The position numbers and the translations under genes were made by a program. A stretch of DNA of 64,000 nucleotides, taken from the NCBI GenBank assembly GCA_031841125.1, contig CM063114.1, positions 27,039,266 to 27,103,265 of the forward strand. Reading direction: 5' to 3'. The notes beneath the pieces were generated by a model, which saw nothing but the letters and a program-made list of their open reading frames with translations, made no database searches and was not told where the DNA came from. Origin of the DNA: Acanthococcus lagerstroemiae (taxonomy: Eukaryota; Arthropoda; Insecta; Hemiptera; Eriococcidae). Of this stretch, positions 1-12,334 are shown piece after piece (the first letter of the stretch is position 1; every line of letters begins with the position of its first letter).

Positions 1-184
1 ACATCTGTGGAAGTTTCCCCTGGTGTTTTCATACGCTCATCAATTTTTCAAATTTATACTGCTCGCGCATTCTACCATTCCCCATTTGTGTAGCGGGGAG
101 GAGGGGCAATAGGATCATTTTGCTCTTCAGTTTCAACAAAAGGAATTTTAAGAATGAGAATTCGCTTGCACAAAACGGTACTTA

Positions 185-586
185 CTAGGGACGTACCGAT
201 AGGGGGTCAGGGAGGCAACTAACCCCCCCCCCCTCCCCGTAGGAATGTTTCACTCAGTAGTTGGGAAAATTTACCATTTCAGTCAGGCGAGTTGGGAAAA
301 TCCAAAATTTAACGAGTTAAACGTTTTTTCCCTTATTTTTTTTTCTGCTTTAATGCCTAGGAATTGAGTAGAGAGGTTGGGAAAACCCAACAATTTAAGG
401 GTTTTCTCTTCGTTTGCTTTGATACTTGGGAATTTTGAGTTGAGTCAGTTGGAAAAATCCAACAGGTCAAACGTTTTTTTTTTTTTTTTTACTTTGATAC
501 TTGGGAATTCTGATGAGTCGAGTCAGTTGGGACTTTCACAATTTTTACCTCCCCCCTCCCCACAAAAAACTCTTCGGTACGTCCCT
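185..586. mobile_element. hAT-like MITE, copy 1 of a family with internal tandem repeats
   Basis: The ends form an inverted repeat: AGGGACGTACCGA on the left and TCGGTACGTCCCT on the right. The flanks GGTACTTA (177-184) and GGTACCTA (587-594) look like an 8-base target duplication with one mismatch, as expected for hAT elements. The interior is 3-4 diverged tandem units with the words TTGGGAAAATCCAAC, AAACGTTTTTT and TTTGATACTTGGGAATT. No transposase is encoded. A second copy lies inverted at 6183-6538. Confidence 0.8.
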
Positions 587-594
587 GGTACCTA

Positions 595-1082
595 TACATT
601 TTATGACTGGACGATTACGCTGGACTTATGAAATATCTATAAAAACATCTGTTCTTGACTAATTTTTTATGTGGATTACGAGACGAGTCATTTATATTCC
701 AATTGAACCCTTTATCGTTCTGAAAATGACCGTTCAAAAACCAAAAATGACGAAATAAAGCAACGTTGCTGAAAGAGGTTTCAACACTAATTCCAGATCT
801 GATCAATTACCTATTATCGCAACTCTGATCAGAACTTAACTGGAACCATTTTCTCACCATGAGATGATTTTCAAACCTTATTTGTAAGTCATCGAGGTAT
901 ATAAACCAATCCAAGTCAAGATTATCTACTGACATTTTAGACACCATAACTTTATAACAAACTGCTACTGTCGCAACCTAGACAGAGTTGAAATTTAAAA
1001 AAAAAAAAGGGGAAAAACTTCATCACAGCTATCTCCTTATTAAATTAATTTATTCTTAATCTTCACATTTCGTATTAGAACA
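595..1082. other. No gene seen
   Basis: AT-rich sequence with a short poly-A run near 1000. No splice-bounded open frame or repeat structure was recognised. Confidence 0.5.
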
Positions 1083-4000
1083 GGCACGTGCCGAATGTCC
1101 AGGATTTTTGTTTCGTAACAATTCTAATCTTTGACATTTTCAGACCTTTAAGTTGATATGAATGGGTCTTACGTTATAGATACGTGTGTTCGTAAAAGCA
1201 ACATTGACGTGTGTAACTATATGAATTATTAAGGCGATGAACGAAAACCATCGAAGGTGGGAAATTACATAAAATGCACCAAAGTCAGTTGCGTAAATAA
1301 GAAGTGTGTTAATTCTGAGATCAGACATTCGTGAAATGATGTTGAGAAGTCGGGAAATCCTTGAACTCAACCGGAAACGTAGAATAATGAGTTATATATA
1401 AGCTTTTTAGCTAATTTTAGAAATTAATTATCAGTCTTGACGATGATACCGATCAAAATAAGATCGGGATTTTACCATGACAAAAGATATAACTCGAGTA
1501 GAAGTGAATTATTATCGATGAAATTTATATGTAAGTACAGGACTATTATTCAGAGATGTCCAGACCATTTAACTTTCTAACATAAATACCAGTTGATCAA
1601 ACTAGGTATTTAAATGGTATACTTGAATGCTATTTGATTGTACTTATCTATATTTACCATTTAGATAGGCAGATTTTCAATGGCCAAACCTACTTGAGAA
1701 CTATAACCTGCTTGAATATATAGGTTTCTCAAATAGTCCCCCCCCCCCAATTAATATCATTATAATTAGCAACATCATAACACTCACCCATGCTGATATA
1801 ATATTAGAAATAAAAAAGAACAAAATACACCATAAAACCACAGTTTTGTAGCCCCCTCCCCCGAATGAAATGAGTGATCACTACCATGGTCTTCCAAGAA
1901 CTTAAAGTGACGATACATTTTGGCGGGTGAAAAGGGAGCTATGATCCAGAAAAGGTAAATATATTTTGAGTCTCTTTTCTCGAATGTTATACTACATTGG
2001 TTACGATGTTCTGCCGAGAAAATGTCGACACCATTTCTGGTTAAATTACTCGCAGATTGGTGTCAATATTCTCAGATAAATCGATGGTAAGTATGTTAAG
2101 AGAATACAACGAGTTAAATTTATAGTTATATAAGTAAGTCATTTTCGAAGGGAGGCGAGCTTCACTTAGGTTTTAACTTCGGAGTAAGGAACGTAAAACA
2201 ATTCCGCAAAATTCTTAAAATATAACATCGGAAGGCTTGTATGCCCAAACCTCATCTTGAAATGCAATATATAATGGATGCGCTATATTGAAAGTCAAAT
2301 ATACTTCGCTAATGGATAATTTTCATTTCAAACTTCAGTGCAGACCCGCAACCAGACTGAATATTCAAGGGGGGCAAACTGCAGACGAGAGAGGGAAAGA
2401 ATTTTCCATACATTTAAAATACTTCTAATTGTAATTTTTCTCCCCCTACCCCCTTAAAAAAACTCATTTCGAATGCTAGCAGTGTTGCTAATCAGAAATG
2501 AGAAAACTGTAAAAATTTTTCGGCGTATAACTGTAAAATTTTGCATGAGTGATTTTTTATTGAGATTTAAAATTACACAGTTTTGCATGAAAAATGCTCA
2601 GATATGAAGATATCATTTCTAAACGTATTTTGATGTTCTGAATACGAATTCACCCTCGTAAAATCTCCTAGAAAGTGAAAAAAATTATCGAAAACAGCAA
2701 TTCTTCATATTTTTAGTTATCAAAAACGAGCATTTGTTAAATACTTTTAGGTAAGGATTATTGTGTTACAGCAGATGCATACATCTGAGTTTCTCAAATC
2801 TTCTGGAAATCATTTGTTTCTGAACCAGTTAGCCGGAAAATTGTTTGTCTAAGTATCATTGAGTACGACAGCATTTAAAAAAAAACACACAATTTCTGAT
2901 GAGGTTTTTAGTTGCTTTTCAGTAGACTAAAAAGTATGTACCTAATTTCGGCCTTTTTTTCATGCGAAACTTTGACATAAAATTGAGAAAAATCCCGATT
3001 TGATAGGAAAAAACGGATTGCGGTATTGAACTCAGCGTTAAGAACACCTCCAGATTTGCATATTTTTATCTTTGAGCAAAAAAAAAAAAAAGCGAAATTT
3101 TACAGAGCAGTGTCATGAAAATTTTTGATAAATGGTCTTGAAGTTAAGAACTTTATTTCTCCCGTGAGACGTCTAAAAGAAACGAATTTTGCTTGGGGGC
3201 GTCGGGGGCAAACAGCGCAGACAAGGGGGTGTTGCCCCTTGCTCTCCACCTGGTTATGGGTCTGCTTCAGTGACTGGAATTTGAAGGATGCGGGATTCAG
3301 TGATAATTTCTATCAGCTGGCAAAATTCAAGATGAGAAGTTCGATTTTCTTTCTTGATCCCTAATTTTTTATCATTACTTCGAAAATTTAACGCTTTGTT
3401 CAGATAGGGAAGTGGGAAGAGAGAAAGATATACATTCACATCAAATACATGAGTCAGAAACAACCAATTAATCGAATTTAATTGAGATTAATCGTTAAAA
3501 TAATAAAAATAAAATTAACTGATAATGGGTATACTCAATTTTAAAAATCAGCTTTTATAACGCAAGTTACATCTTTTTTTTTTTTGGGAGGGGGGTTGCT
3601 TGTCATAGAAAATTTTTTAATATTTCAGTCGTTATTGATAGAAAATTTGGAAAAAGTGGAAGATTCAGGAATCCAATCGAGAAAATGAAGACGAGCCTTT
3701 TTTTTTTACTGATATTTTTTGTGTTACATTCCCTTCACTTCCAGAACATGTCCTTCATGGTGGCCCGGCACTTGATTATACAAGATAGAAATAGCAAATG
3801 TGTAGGTATAAGTGAATCTGAATGACAGTAACAAAACGTTCATTATATTATGTACTCTGTGGAAAAAAAAAAGTATCGAAGCCAGCAAGCGTCAAGAGTA
3901 AAATATGTGTAAGACTTTAAGCAATTCTGTAACAAGATCATTCAATAATTATAATCATAATAAAGAATTGCACTAAATGCACTGTAAAAGAGTTTTACCT

Positions 4001-4876
4001 GTTGACATAAACCTTAGTAACTTTAAAATATAACGTGTAACCGTCGAGATCAGCTACATATAAAAATATGGAATATTAGGCATGCTTGATTCCGAGATTA
4101 AAATAATTATAATATGAATGTACCAACAAATATTTTAATTAATAATATTTATAATAAATACCTAGCGAATAATGTAGGCGACAACAGTTTTGGTGTAATA
4201 TACTAGGTATCCAGGTACTGTTATATTATTCTAAAAAACATCGATAATGGATAGGTATACATAATAATAAGAAAAATAAATGGATACAAAGTATTCAAAG
4301 AATTCGTATGCAAGGTCTTTAGATAAATTCATCGACGTTACTGAACAATATGAAAAAAATTATCAATATGAAAGCCAATCATGCATTTATAACAAAATTA
4401 ATATGAAAATGTAAATAATTCATCTCCAACAAGTTGAGAAATAAAAAAAAAAAGTGAACGCAATAGAGTATTTTTGTTATACAAAATTCTTTACGAAAAG
4501 ATTAATTTAAATTTAATTTATTTTTTAATAAATAATTAATTTAAGTCATAACTTTTAGTTTTAAATTAATCTTTTTAAATTATTTTAAAAAGTAAACACT
4601 GAAAACAATGTGATATTTATTGAATACGATTCTAACAAGTTGGATACCTTCAATTTACTAAATTTCCAAAAAGAACAGGAAAAAATTAACTAAAATTATT
4701 GACTAGAAGACACGCCACCAATAAAAGGTGGTCTTAAAATCGTAGGTAGTCAAATTAAATAATACGAAGTGGACATGCACCATTAGTTGGTTAATTAGCC
4801 ACTTTGAGGTCTGAAAATGTCAGAGTTTAGAGTTGTTATGAAACAAAAGTCCTGAAAACTAGGTGCACGTGTCTAT
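1083..4876. mobile_element. Candidate 3.8 kb element bounded by about 70-base inverted repeats
   Basis: The segment 1083-1150 and the reverse complement of 4802-4876 are similar along their whole length. Both contain the order CACGTG, then a CAGGA..TTTTGTTTC word, then GACATTTTCAGACCT. This could be the two ends of one DNA element, or two separate inverted copies of a short repeat. No clear target duplication was found. The interior is AT-rich, carries no transposase frame and is itself hit by the hAT-like insertion at 2341-3264. Confidence 0.4.
2341..3264. mobile_element. Non-autonomous hAT-like element, 924 bp
   Basis: It begins CAGACCCGCAACCAG and ends CTGGTTATGGGTCTG, a 15-base inverted repeat with two mismatches. 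It is flanked by a perfect 8-base duplication CTTCAGTG (2333-2340 and 3265-3272), the hAT hallmark. G-runs lie just inside both ends. No transposase frame is present, so mobilisation would need a helper element. Confidence 0.9.
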
Positions 4877-6182
4877 TCAAGGCAGGGCACTAATTTTTTT
4901 TTTTTTTTTTTTTTTTCTTAAAAATAAACGTGTTTAATAGGAGGGCATTAAAAAGTTTTCTTTCTTCTAAATTTTAGATTCATAATTTGTACTTCTTTTT
5001 ACAGATATTTCATCAGCGCACGTGAATAGTAAAAATTTGAAGGACTGATAAGATAAAATAGTATAATATGATACCAGGTAGAGCTTTCACAGCTGTTCAC
5101 ATGAATCATGAGTTATCAATAGAGGTCAAGATTCTTTTCTGAAATTTTTTGCAGGAACCTGGTTTGATACCAAGAACAACTTTTACAACTTACGTAGGGC
5201 CAAAATGCAAAATCTGAAATTAATTTTTTCGGAAGACAGAAAGAAAGACAGAAAAAATTATAATTCATATCTTGAGTTGAACGTCTTTAATATTTCAGAC
5301 ATGTTTCCTTACTTCATATTCTTCCCATTTTACTCTCCTTTTCCAGTAATTAGCAGACTGAAAAAGTAATTCAAAGAACAATATGTAGTGGTATTTTTTA
5401 AATTATTTTTTCTGTCTTGTCCTTTAATTTGTAGCATAGGCAATATTCATAGTACACGATCCTTTTATGCTTATCATTTGGGTATAGAAATATAATTTTA
5501 TTGTAATGTACCAGTATTTCAACAATTTCCCAAAATATATTTAGAGAAATGACTACCTATGTAATTTGTAGGTTTTGACCCAAAAGCGTAAGTTTAACAT
5601 AAGTTTCCCAATAAATAAATCTTAAATTTTGCTTTTATAAAATCCAAAAGTATATTTCAGACAGAAAAACCGAGGAGAGAAATTGGTTCTAATTAGTATA
5701 CCAGATAACACTTGAAAATAAACTCAAGGTAGTACTTACACAGACTTACAGATATATTTGAAAATGGAGATGTTGAATGGTTTTAATACACTTTGTTTCA
5801 ATAACAAAGCTTATTGAACTTCAACCTTTTATTTTGTTATTTTTCCCCATAGGATTTTGTGGAGGTATTAACTTGGTGAACTAATGAAAACCAATTTTCC
5901 CACTCAAACCAATTCTTCTGATCGAATTATGCTTTTCTTTTCTTAATAGAAATTAATTTCTTGGGAAGTTCTATATCAAACTTTAAGCTCATTCGGCGAA
6001 ATTTAAATATTAATATTTTTAATGAAGTTTTGCGCATGTTTTTACACAAAAATCACACTTTTCAGATACCTCAACAAATTCTGTACCACGGATAAATTTA
6101 GAAGTTGTAATATACCAACAAACAGCTAATCTTGAATACTAACTGCATTAATCCTAATAATGAGGGAAAAGACAGCAGTGAA
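4877..6182. other. No gene seen; poly-T tract at 4893-4917
   Basis: AT-rich sequence without a supported gene. The long T run beginning near 4893 could be the tail of a minus-strand retroposed copy, but no body sequence was recognised. Confidence 0.4.
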
Positions 6183-6538
6183 CATGGACATACCAAAGAG
6201 GTTTTCCTGGGGGGGGGGGGGGTGTAAAAATGGTAAAAGTCCCAACTGATTCAACTCAGAATTCCCAAGTATCAAAGCAAAAAAAAAAAAAAAAAAACGT
6301 TTGTGTTTGTGTTGGATTTTTCCAACTGACTCAACTCAAACTTCCCAAGTATCAATGCAAAAGAAGAAAAACCATTTGACTTATTGAGTTTTCCCAACTT
6401 TTCAACTCAATTCCTCAATTCCTAAGTATAAAAAAAAAACAAAAAACTTTCAACTTGTTGGATTTTCCCAACTGCTGAGTAAAAAATTCCTACAGGGGGA
6501 GGGGGAAGGAAGTTTTTCCCTCCATCGGTTCGTCCCTG
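6183..6538. mobile_element. hAT-like MITE, copy 2 (inverted relative to copy 1)
   Basis: The reverse complement matches 185-586 through the interior words AACTGACTCAACTCA, CCCAAGTATCAA and GTTGGATTTTCCCAACT. The ends are CATGGACATACC and GGTTCGTCCCTG. The flanks GCAGTGAA (6175-6182) and GTAGTGAA (6539-6546) match at 7 of 8 bases, as for a hAT target duplication. A long G run lies near the left end and a long A run in the middle. Confidence 0.8.
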
Positions 6539-6606
6539 GTAGTGAACACGGAATGTTACTGTTTTATATAAGAAAATAATATGAATGCGTATTTTTTTTT
6601 TTACAT

Positions 6607-7173
6607 ATGAAGGGCACTGGGGAAAAACGACTTCAGTCCACTTTTTCAACGAAACGAGTTTGAGGTGCCATCTAGCAGCATTTTGTGGAAGTACTATAAT
6701 GACTAAATCGAAAAACGGCAAGAGTGACTTGAGTCTATAGAAATAAGCGTAAGAACATACACCCTGCAAGGGAAAAACGACGTGAGTCCGAGCGCGCCAT
6801 GGGAAGAACGGCTTCAGTCCTTATTTACCACTCTCGTTTGTGTGAACTACAGACAGACGTTTGACATACATCAACCAACCAGAAGAAAGTGAGGACGAAT
6901 ACGTTGATGATCCACCGATTGACGCCTAATGCCAGGGAAAAGTGACATCAGTCCGTATATTTCTGAGAATTTTTTGAAATGATTGTGGAAAATCTCATCA
7001 AAAACTTATTTTGCTTGTTACGAGTTTTAATAAACATATTTCTGATCAAATGCTGATTTTTGCATATTTTTTCATGAGTCTGAAGTATTGTTTTTAGTTG
7101 GGAAACTTTGAATTTGATTTTCCTCAAATTCCGTCTGACGGGACTTAGGTCGTTCTTCCCCAGCGCCCTTCAT
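6607..7173. mobile_element. MITE with repeated 20-base subterminal motif
   Basis: The left end reads ATGAAGGGCACTGGGG and the right end is its near-perfect inverse CCCCAGCGCCCTTCAT, set between TA-rich flanks. A 20-base motif close to GGGAAAAACGACTTCAGTCC occurs directly at 6620-6639, 6770-6789, 6801-6820 and 6935-6954, and inverted at 7141-7160. A partial copy lies at 6718-6735. Repeated subterminal motifs of this kind usually bind transposase; that role is inferred here. Confidence 0.75.
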
Positions 7174-7574
7174 ATATATATATATATATATTTTTTTTTT
7201 TGTAACTACATTCCAACATTTTCTATATTCAGAAGGTTATGATTCATGTTCGGAGATAAGTTTATTTAGGGAGCCAATATTAATCTATCAATGAATTATC
7301 AGTGTCACATTTTTCGCATATTTTATCCCAATCTTTAAGACCAATGCGAAATGGGTCAGTAATGTTCAAAAATGCTTTAAAAAAAAGTAGGCAGCCAGTC
7401 ATAAACGATTAAGGGAGCACCTGGGAGAATAATTTTCCCAATATCTAAAATTCTGAAGAAAATTGGAGGCACTAATATCTATATCACTCAGTCACTCATT
7501 TATTCACTCTTCCATTATATAACTTATTCATCATTTTCTTGCCATGAAGGGTATTTCACAATGTCAAGAGTGTT

Positions 7575-7721
7575 TTAACCCTTTCGTGCGCAACGGGAAG
7601 TATGCTTCCCAGCACCTAGAACAATTTATCAAAAATAGAGTTATGATGCTACCGTCTTGAAACTAGCTAAATTGTTCTAGGTGCTGGGAAGCATACTTCC
7701 CGTTGCGCACGAAAGGGTTAA
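7575..7721. mobile_element. piggyBac-type palindromic MITE, 147 bp
   Basis: A perfect 50-base inverted repeat (7579-7628 and 7668-7717) is bounded on both sides by TTAA, the piggyBac target site. The ends read CCCTTTCGTGCGC. Each arm also holds a smaller palindrome, GGGAAGTATGCTTCCC. Complete identity of the two arms suggests recent insertion or arm correction. Confidence 0.93.
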
Positions 7722-9559
7722 TGTGTTAGGGGCGCATCGATCCAGCTATTTTAGACGGAGTAGGTAGGGAAATGGAGTACAGATATCCAAATTTTTCAAG
7801 TCGAACATTTTGAACAATAGATAAGTGAAAAAAAAGTTCGCCAAATGTCTAAATTGGACACACTTTTGAAGATCTTCTCTCATTAGAATGAAATCCAATA
7901 ATGATAAGTCCCTTAGATGAACAATTTTTGTTAAATTAATAAATATACCTATCTTGTATATTTTATGGCACCTTATGAGAACGTACTTATATTATACTTG
8001 CATATTGGCATTGCCACTGGTTTTTTTTTTTTTTTTTTTTGTACTTTATTATTTATTTTTCAATTTTGGATGCATTTTAAAAGTGTACTTTATCAATGAA
8101 AAGTCTGTTTTGAAATATAAGAAACTGTAAGTGTTTGCACTAAGTACATAGAAAATTTAACAGAAACTTTTAATATAAAAGTTGTTACACCTTGCATAAT
8201 TTTGATCTGATTCTTATAACTGAGTAGATATAGAACTACCCATAAGATTTTCGACTTATATTTTTTGTTTTTTCATTCAAACATCTTTCGCATAGAAACC
8301 AGAATAACTTATCAATGAGTCAAGTATGTTGGCAGTAATTATAGTTTCTCTTCGTATAAAAATATCCTGACATGATTTTTCTAAAAACAAAAGAAGAATC
8401 TAATAGTTCATACATTGATACTAACTGGAATCCTGCGTATTTCTCTAAAATATGTGCTTATGTTAAAATGAGAATGTTTTGTATTTTTCTGAAATACAAT
8501 CGCTCAAATTCCTGATATATATGCTCGAATATGCGCGAATTTTTCTCAAAGGTACCTAAGTTGTACATATATGTACCTACAGGGTGTTTAATGAATGGCG
8601 ATTCAATTTTTCTTTTTGACTGAGATGTTCGTTCGAAGTGTGACAAAAAAATGTTCATTTACAATGTTTTACTTTCCCCGCATGAAACAATTTTTTCTTC
8701 TTTGAAAGAAGAGCTAGAACGTTCCATCAACTCCGGATTTTACAATTTCACTGATTTCTTGATTTTCATCCTACTCCACTTTTCTAGTCCAGAATCTAAA
8801 TTTCACCCATGAAATGAGTAAAATAGAGTTTATTTGAAAAATCAAACAAAATACATCGAAAATGGTGTTTTGCATTAAATTTATGATTCGACTCCGATTT
8901 GGGTACCAAAATTTGAATTTCTTAGTTGAAATGAGCAAATAAGGGTCTTGAAGGGATCGGATCAAAAATCTGATGGCATTTTTGAAATTAGTGAATCGGA
9001 AATCCCCCTCTTCAATTTAAGTTCGATTAAAAAAAAGAAAGTACTTTTATAATTTTGCCCATTTTACTTTGAATTTTGGGACTACAGTCAGGGTTAAATC
9101 AAAAATCTGATTAGATAACTGAAATCAGCGATCTAAGAGACTTCTAGTTTGATCTTTGTTTGATACAATTTCATTCGATAATCCACAATTGGTGGAACGT
9201 TCCAGCTCACCTTTCAGGGATAGAAGACACTCAAAAAGAAACTATACATTACAACTGAGATCATGCTTTGTCACCCCTCAATCCAATTTCGCGATCAAAA
9301 TGAAGATAGGAGAACCATCCTGTATATATATGCTCAAACCCTTTTTAGTAGTCTTAAGTTTTTCTTGTATTTGAATACAATATGTACGCTCAAATTGATA
9401 CGTTAATTTTCCCACACGCATGCATTTTCTTTTTTGTTGTTCTTTTTTGAAAAAAAAAAAAAAAAACACCTTTATAGAAAATAAATAATAAAATAAGTAA
9501 CAAAATAAAAGTAAAAAGATAATTAAGCTGAATCACACTGTATTTAGGCGAGGGGGAGT
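7722..9559. other. No gene seen; poly-T at 8022-8040
   Basis: AT-rich sequence. Loosely repeated phrases such as AATCAAAAATCTGAT occur at about 8.96 and 9.10 kb, which hints at old tandem repeats with a spacing of roughly 130-140 bases. No gene is supported. Confidence 0.4.
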
Positions 9560-10007
9560 TTAGTACTTATGATAGAAGACTGGGTGTAAGAATGGTAAGA
9601 TGACTGAAGCAATCCTGAAAATAATGAAACTATTAAGAAGAAAGAAAATTATTGAAGACTGCCGAAAAGACTAGGAAGACTAATAGGACTCACATAATTG
9701 GGAATACGAAAAAAAGAGACACACACAAAATGAAATAACGCAAATACTGATGACTAAAAACTGAAAAGACCTAAAAGACAGAAGACTCATAGAGCCTTCT
9801 TTATGCTTCTTACAGTTTCAGCAGTTTCTGTCTTCTTACTAGTTTTTTCAATCTTTTTAATTTTCTAAGTCTGTTTTTTTCTTTTAAACGTGCCACTTCT
9901 CACCTTTTTCAGTAGATATAGACCTTTTAATTTTTTCACATTTTTTGTGTTTTTATTGTTTTTAATTTTCTATTTTTCATAGATTTAGTATTTTCACTTT
10001 TTTTTTT

Positions 10008-10041
<34 letters not shown>

Positions 10042-10450
10042 GGTGTTTTTGCATTTTATACCTACCTACTTTCAATTTTTTTTTTAGAGCTCGTAAGTTT
10101 TTTCAGTAGTTGTTTTTTATTTTTTGTACGAGTACTTTCGATCTGTTTTAGTATTCCTACGTTTTTATTCAAGTTTTCATTTAATTTTTCCAATTTTCTT
10201 TCTCGGTTTTTTGGGTCTTATGTCTTCTTTAACTTATTCAGTTTGCCTTTTTGAATTTTCATATCTTGTACACTTAATTCTTCGAAGTATTTCCAGAATT
10301 TTTATTTTTCCTAGTCTTTCCTGTCTTCTTAGTCTTCCTGGCATACTTCTACCATCGTCATAATCTTTTCATTTTAATCAGATGTCTCTCCTACGATTTA
10401 ATCTCATTAGTCATTTCACTCTTTTTAGTCTTGTCAGTTTGTTAGGTATT
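9560..10450. repeat. Degenerate repeat region with purine-to-pyrimidine switch near 9790
   Basis: Left of about 9790 the + strand is purine-rich with recurring GAAGACT and AAAAGACTG words. Right of it the same words occur as complements (AGTCTTC, CAGTTTTTT, TTTAGTCTT). The whole behaves as an imperfect inverted repeat of a short degenerate word. No gene is supported. Confidence 0.55.
10011..10041 (+). repeat. (GTAA)n microsatellite
   Basis: Seven to eight uninterrupted GTAA units lie inside the pyrimidine-rich arm. Confidence 0.95.
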
Positions 10451-10494
10451 TTCAGTATGATTAGAGTTCTCAACCTTCTCAATGGGCGCGTTTT

Positions 10495-10844
10495 CCAGTG
10501 ACGTCACAGAGTGAGTTGCTGCATGATTACTGTTAGCAAAAATACCCATCTTGGTTCCAACGAACGTATCGAGTATCAACTCCTGTAAGAAAAACACACT
10601 GAGCAAAGATCAATATGTTTTACTACCTGAGAATAAGAAATTTGTTAGAAACCACATGTTTATTAGCAAATTTTCAGAACCTTCTGGATTAAAGATATGT
10701 ACCTTTGTTTTACAACAAATTTCTTATTCTCAGGTAGTAACATATTGATCTTTGCTCCGTATGTTTTTCTTAGGGTAATTGATAGGTTCGTTGGAACCAA
10801 GATGAGTATTTTTCTAACAGTAATCACTCTGTGTCGTCACGGGA
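10495..10844. mobile_element. Foldback MITE with about 150-base arms
   Basis: The left arm (about 10495-10650) is the inverse of the right arm (about 10700-10844) with few differences. Shared words include AGAATAAGAAATTTGTT, GAGCAAAGATCAATATGTT and CTTGGTTCCAACGAAC. The tips are CCAGTGACGTCACAGAGTGA and its inverse. A roughly 50-base loop separates the arms. No coding content. Confidence 0.85.
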
Positions 10845-11159
10845 AGATATCTTAATTATATTTCCATGGAAGTGTAGTAATAATAGCAATTTATTTGGAA
10901 AAAAACAAAACAATTTTTTTTTTTAAATGACAGGTATAGACAAGATGGTAACGTCCACGACAATGGACACCTCCCTATGCTTTTTCCATTCAAAAGATGG
11001 TAATTGTTTTGTTTGATTAATTGGATCAGTGAAATTTGTTGCGGATGTTATTGTGCAGCCTAAAATAATCCTTCCTCCCCCCCCCCCTAAAAATTGAAAG
11101 TTAGGGTTCAAGATTTGCTGGTAACTAAATATTCTCAGTTTCTGGAGAATGACCCATAT

Positions 11160-11470
11160 GATACATAATCAATACGTGATACGGAATAGTAAAACATAAT
11201 TAGACATAGTAAGACCTAATGATGCTAGATAGATAATAAAGACATAACCAGAGATAATAAGACCAAATAGTTAATTATGTTGTCATATCTATTTCATCAA
11301 CCGGATTTTTTTCCGGAGGGGTTAGGAAATAACATAATATGTCATAATAAAGACGTAGGAAGACACAGCAGACACATAAGAAAACATATCAAGACATAAT
11401 AAAAGAATAGACTAATAAAGACATAATCAGACATAATAAATTAATTCTCAGACATAAAAGTTGACAATGT
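11160..11470. repeat. GACATAATAA-type satellite, block 1
   Basis: Many tandem and near-tandem copies of the words AGACATAATAA and TAAAGACATAAT occur, broken by a spacer reading CATCAACCGG followed by TTTTTTTCCGGAGGGG. The same word and spacer recur at 12335-12560 and 16710-17120. Confidence 0.8.
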
Positions 11471-11474
11471 CCTT

Positions 11475-12322
11475 AGGGGAGAAACGTGTACCTCGGGACA
11501 AATGTTCTATGGGACTTTTGGTTCCGACGTCATGTATTTGACAAAGTCATCACCATTTGTCTTTGACGCATGGGACACAACAAACTTATCTACTGAGTGA
11601 TAATAAAATCCGAAACCAACTTTTCATTTTATCGCATTTCAAAAAAAATAAAAAATTAGAAGTTTTTGTTTTTTGAAAATGGCGAATGCGTTTGAAGGTA
11701 TAGTAAACTTTGATTAAAAATTTTGGTTGGAGGCTTCAGTATAAACATGTTCAAATCTTAAAGTGTTCTAAAAAAAAAAAAAAAGTACTTTATGTACCTC
11801 ATGGGAGTTATACGTGAACCATAGGAATTTTTACAGTTGATAAAAAAAGCCAAAAAAACTGTTCTAATCACGTCCGGCTTTGTGTTTGCCGTTAAAATGC
11901 GACAAGTTTCAAACAAAAACTTGTTTCATTTCCTGAATGTTGTCAAAATGAGATGGATGTCAAACGCGAAGATATAAAAGACCACTCTATACGCCAAGGA
12001 CATCTGCCGTTCTCAAAATCCCCAACGATTTTCCGAAACGTCCATAAATTTGTTTTCATATTTTTCTCTACGCATAAAAAATTAATTTTTCACAGTGATT
12101 TAACTCTTTTTTCTCTCTCTCTTTTTCTTTTCATATGTCCCATGGTACTAACCCCATTTTCCATAGTATAGGACACAAAAGGGATTTAAAAAAATCAAAA
12201 GTGTAACAGGGTATGAAATGCGGAGGGCCGATAAAAGGGTTCTTTCTTTAGGAAAGAACCAAAGTGGTCCGGGCGCCAGTAACAAAATGGATTTTTGGTC
12301 CCATGGTATACAATTCTCCCCT
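11475..12322. mobile_element. Terminal-inverted-repeat element inserted in the satellite
   Basis: The left end (AGGGGAGAAACGTGTACC, then GGGACAAA) is the diverged inverse of the right end, whose reverse complement reads AGGGGAGAATTGTATACC, then GGGACCAAA. It separates two blocks of the GACATAATAA satellite. The flanks (ATGTCCTT and GTGTCTTA) are at best a decayed target duplication. No transposase is visible. Confidence 0.6.
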
Positions 12323-12334
12323 GTGTCTTATTAG

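Noticed and set aside
4893..4917. Poly-T run as LINE or SINE tail
   Set aside because: No recognisable retroelement body adjoins it on either side.
6422..6769. 115-codon minus-strand open frame
   Set aside because: It runs across the end of one MITE and into another, so it cannot be a gene.
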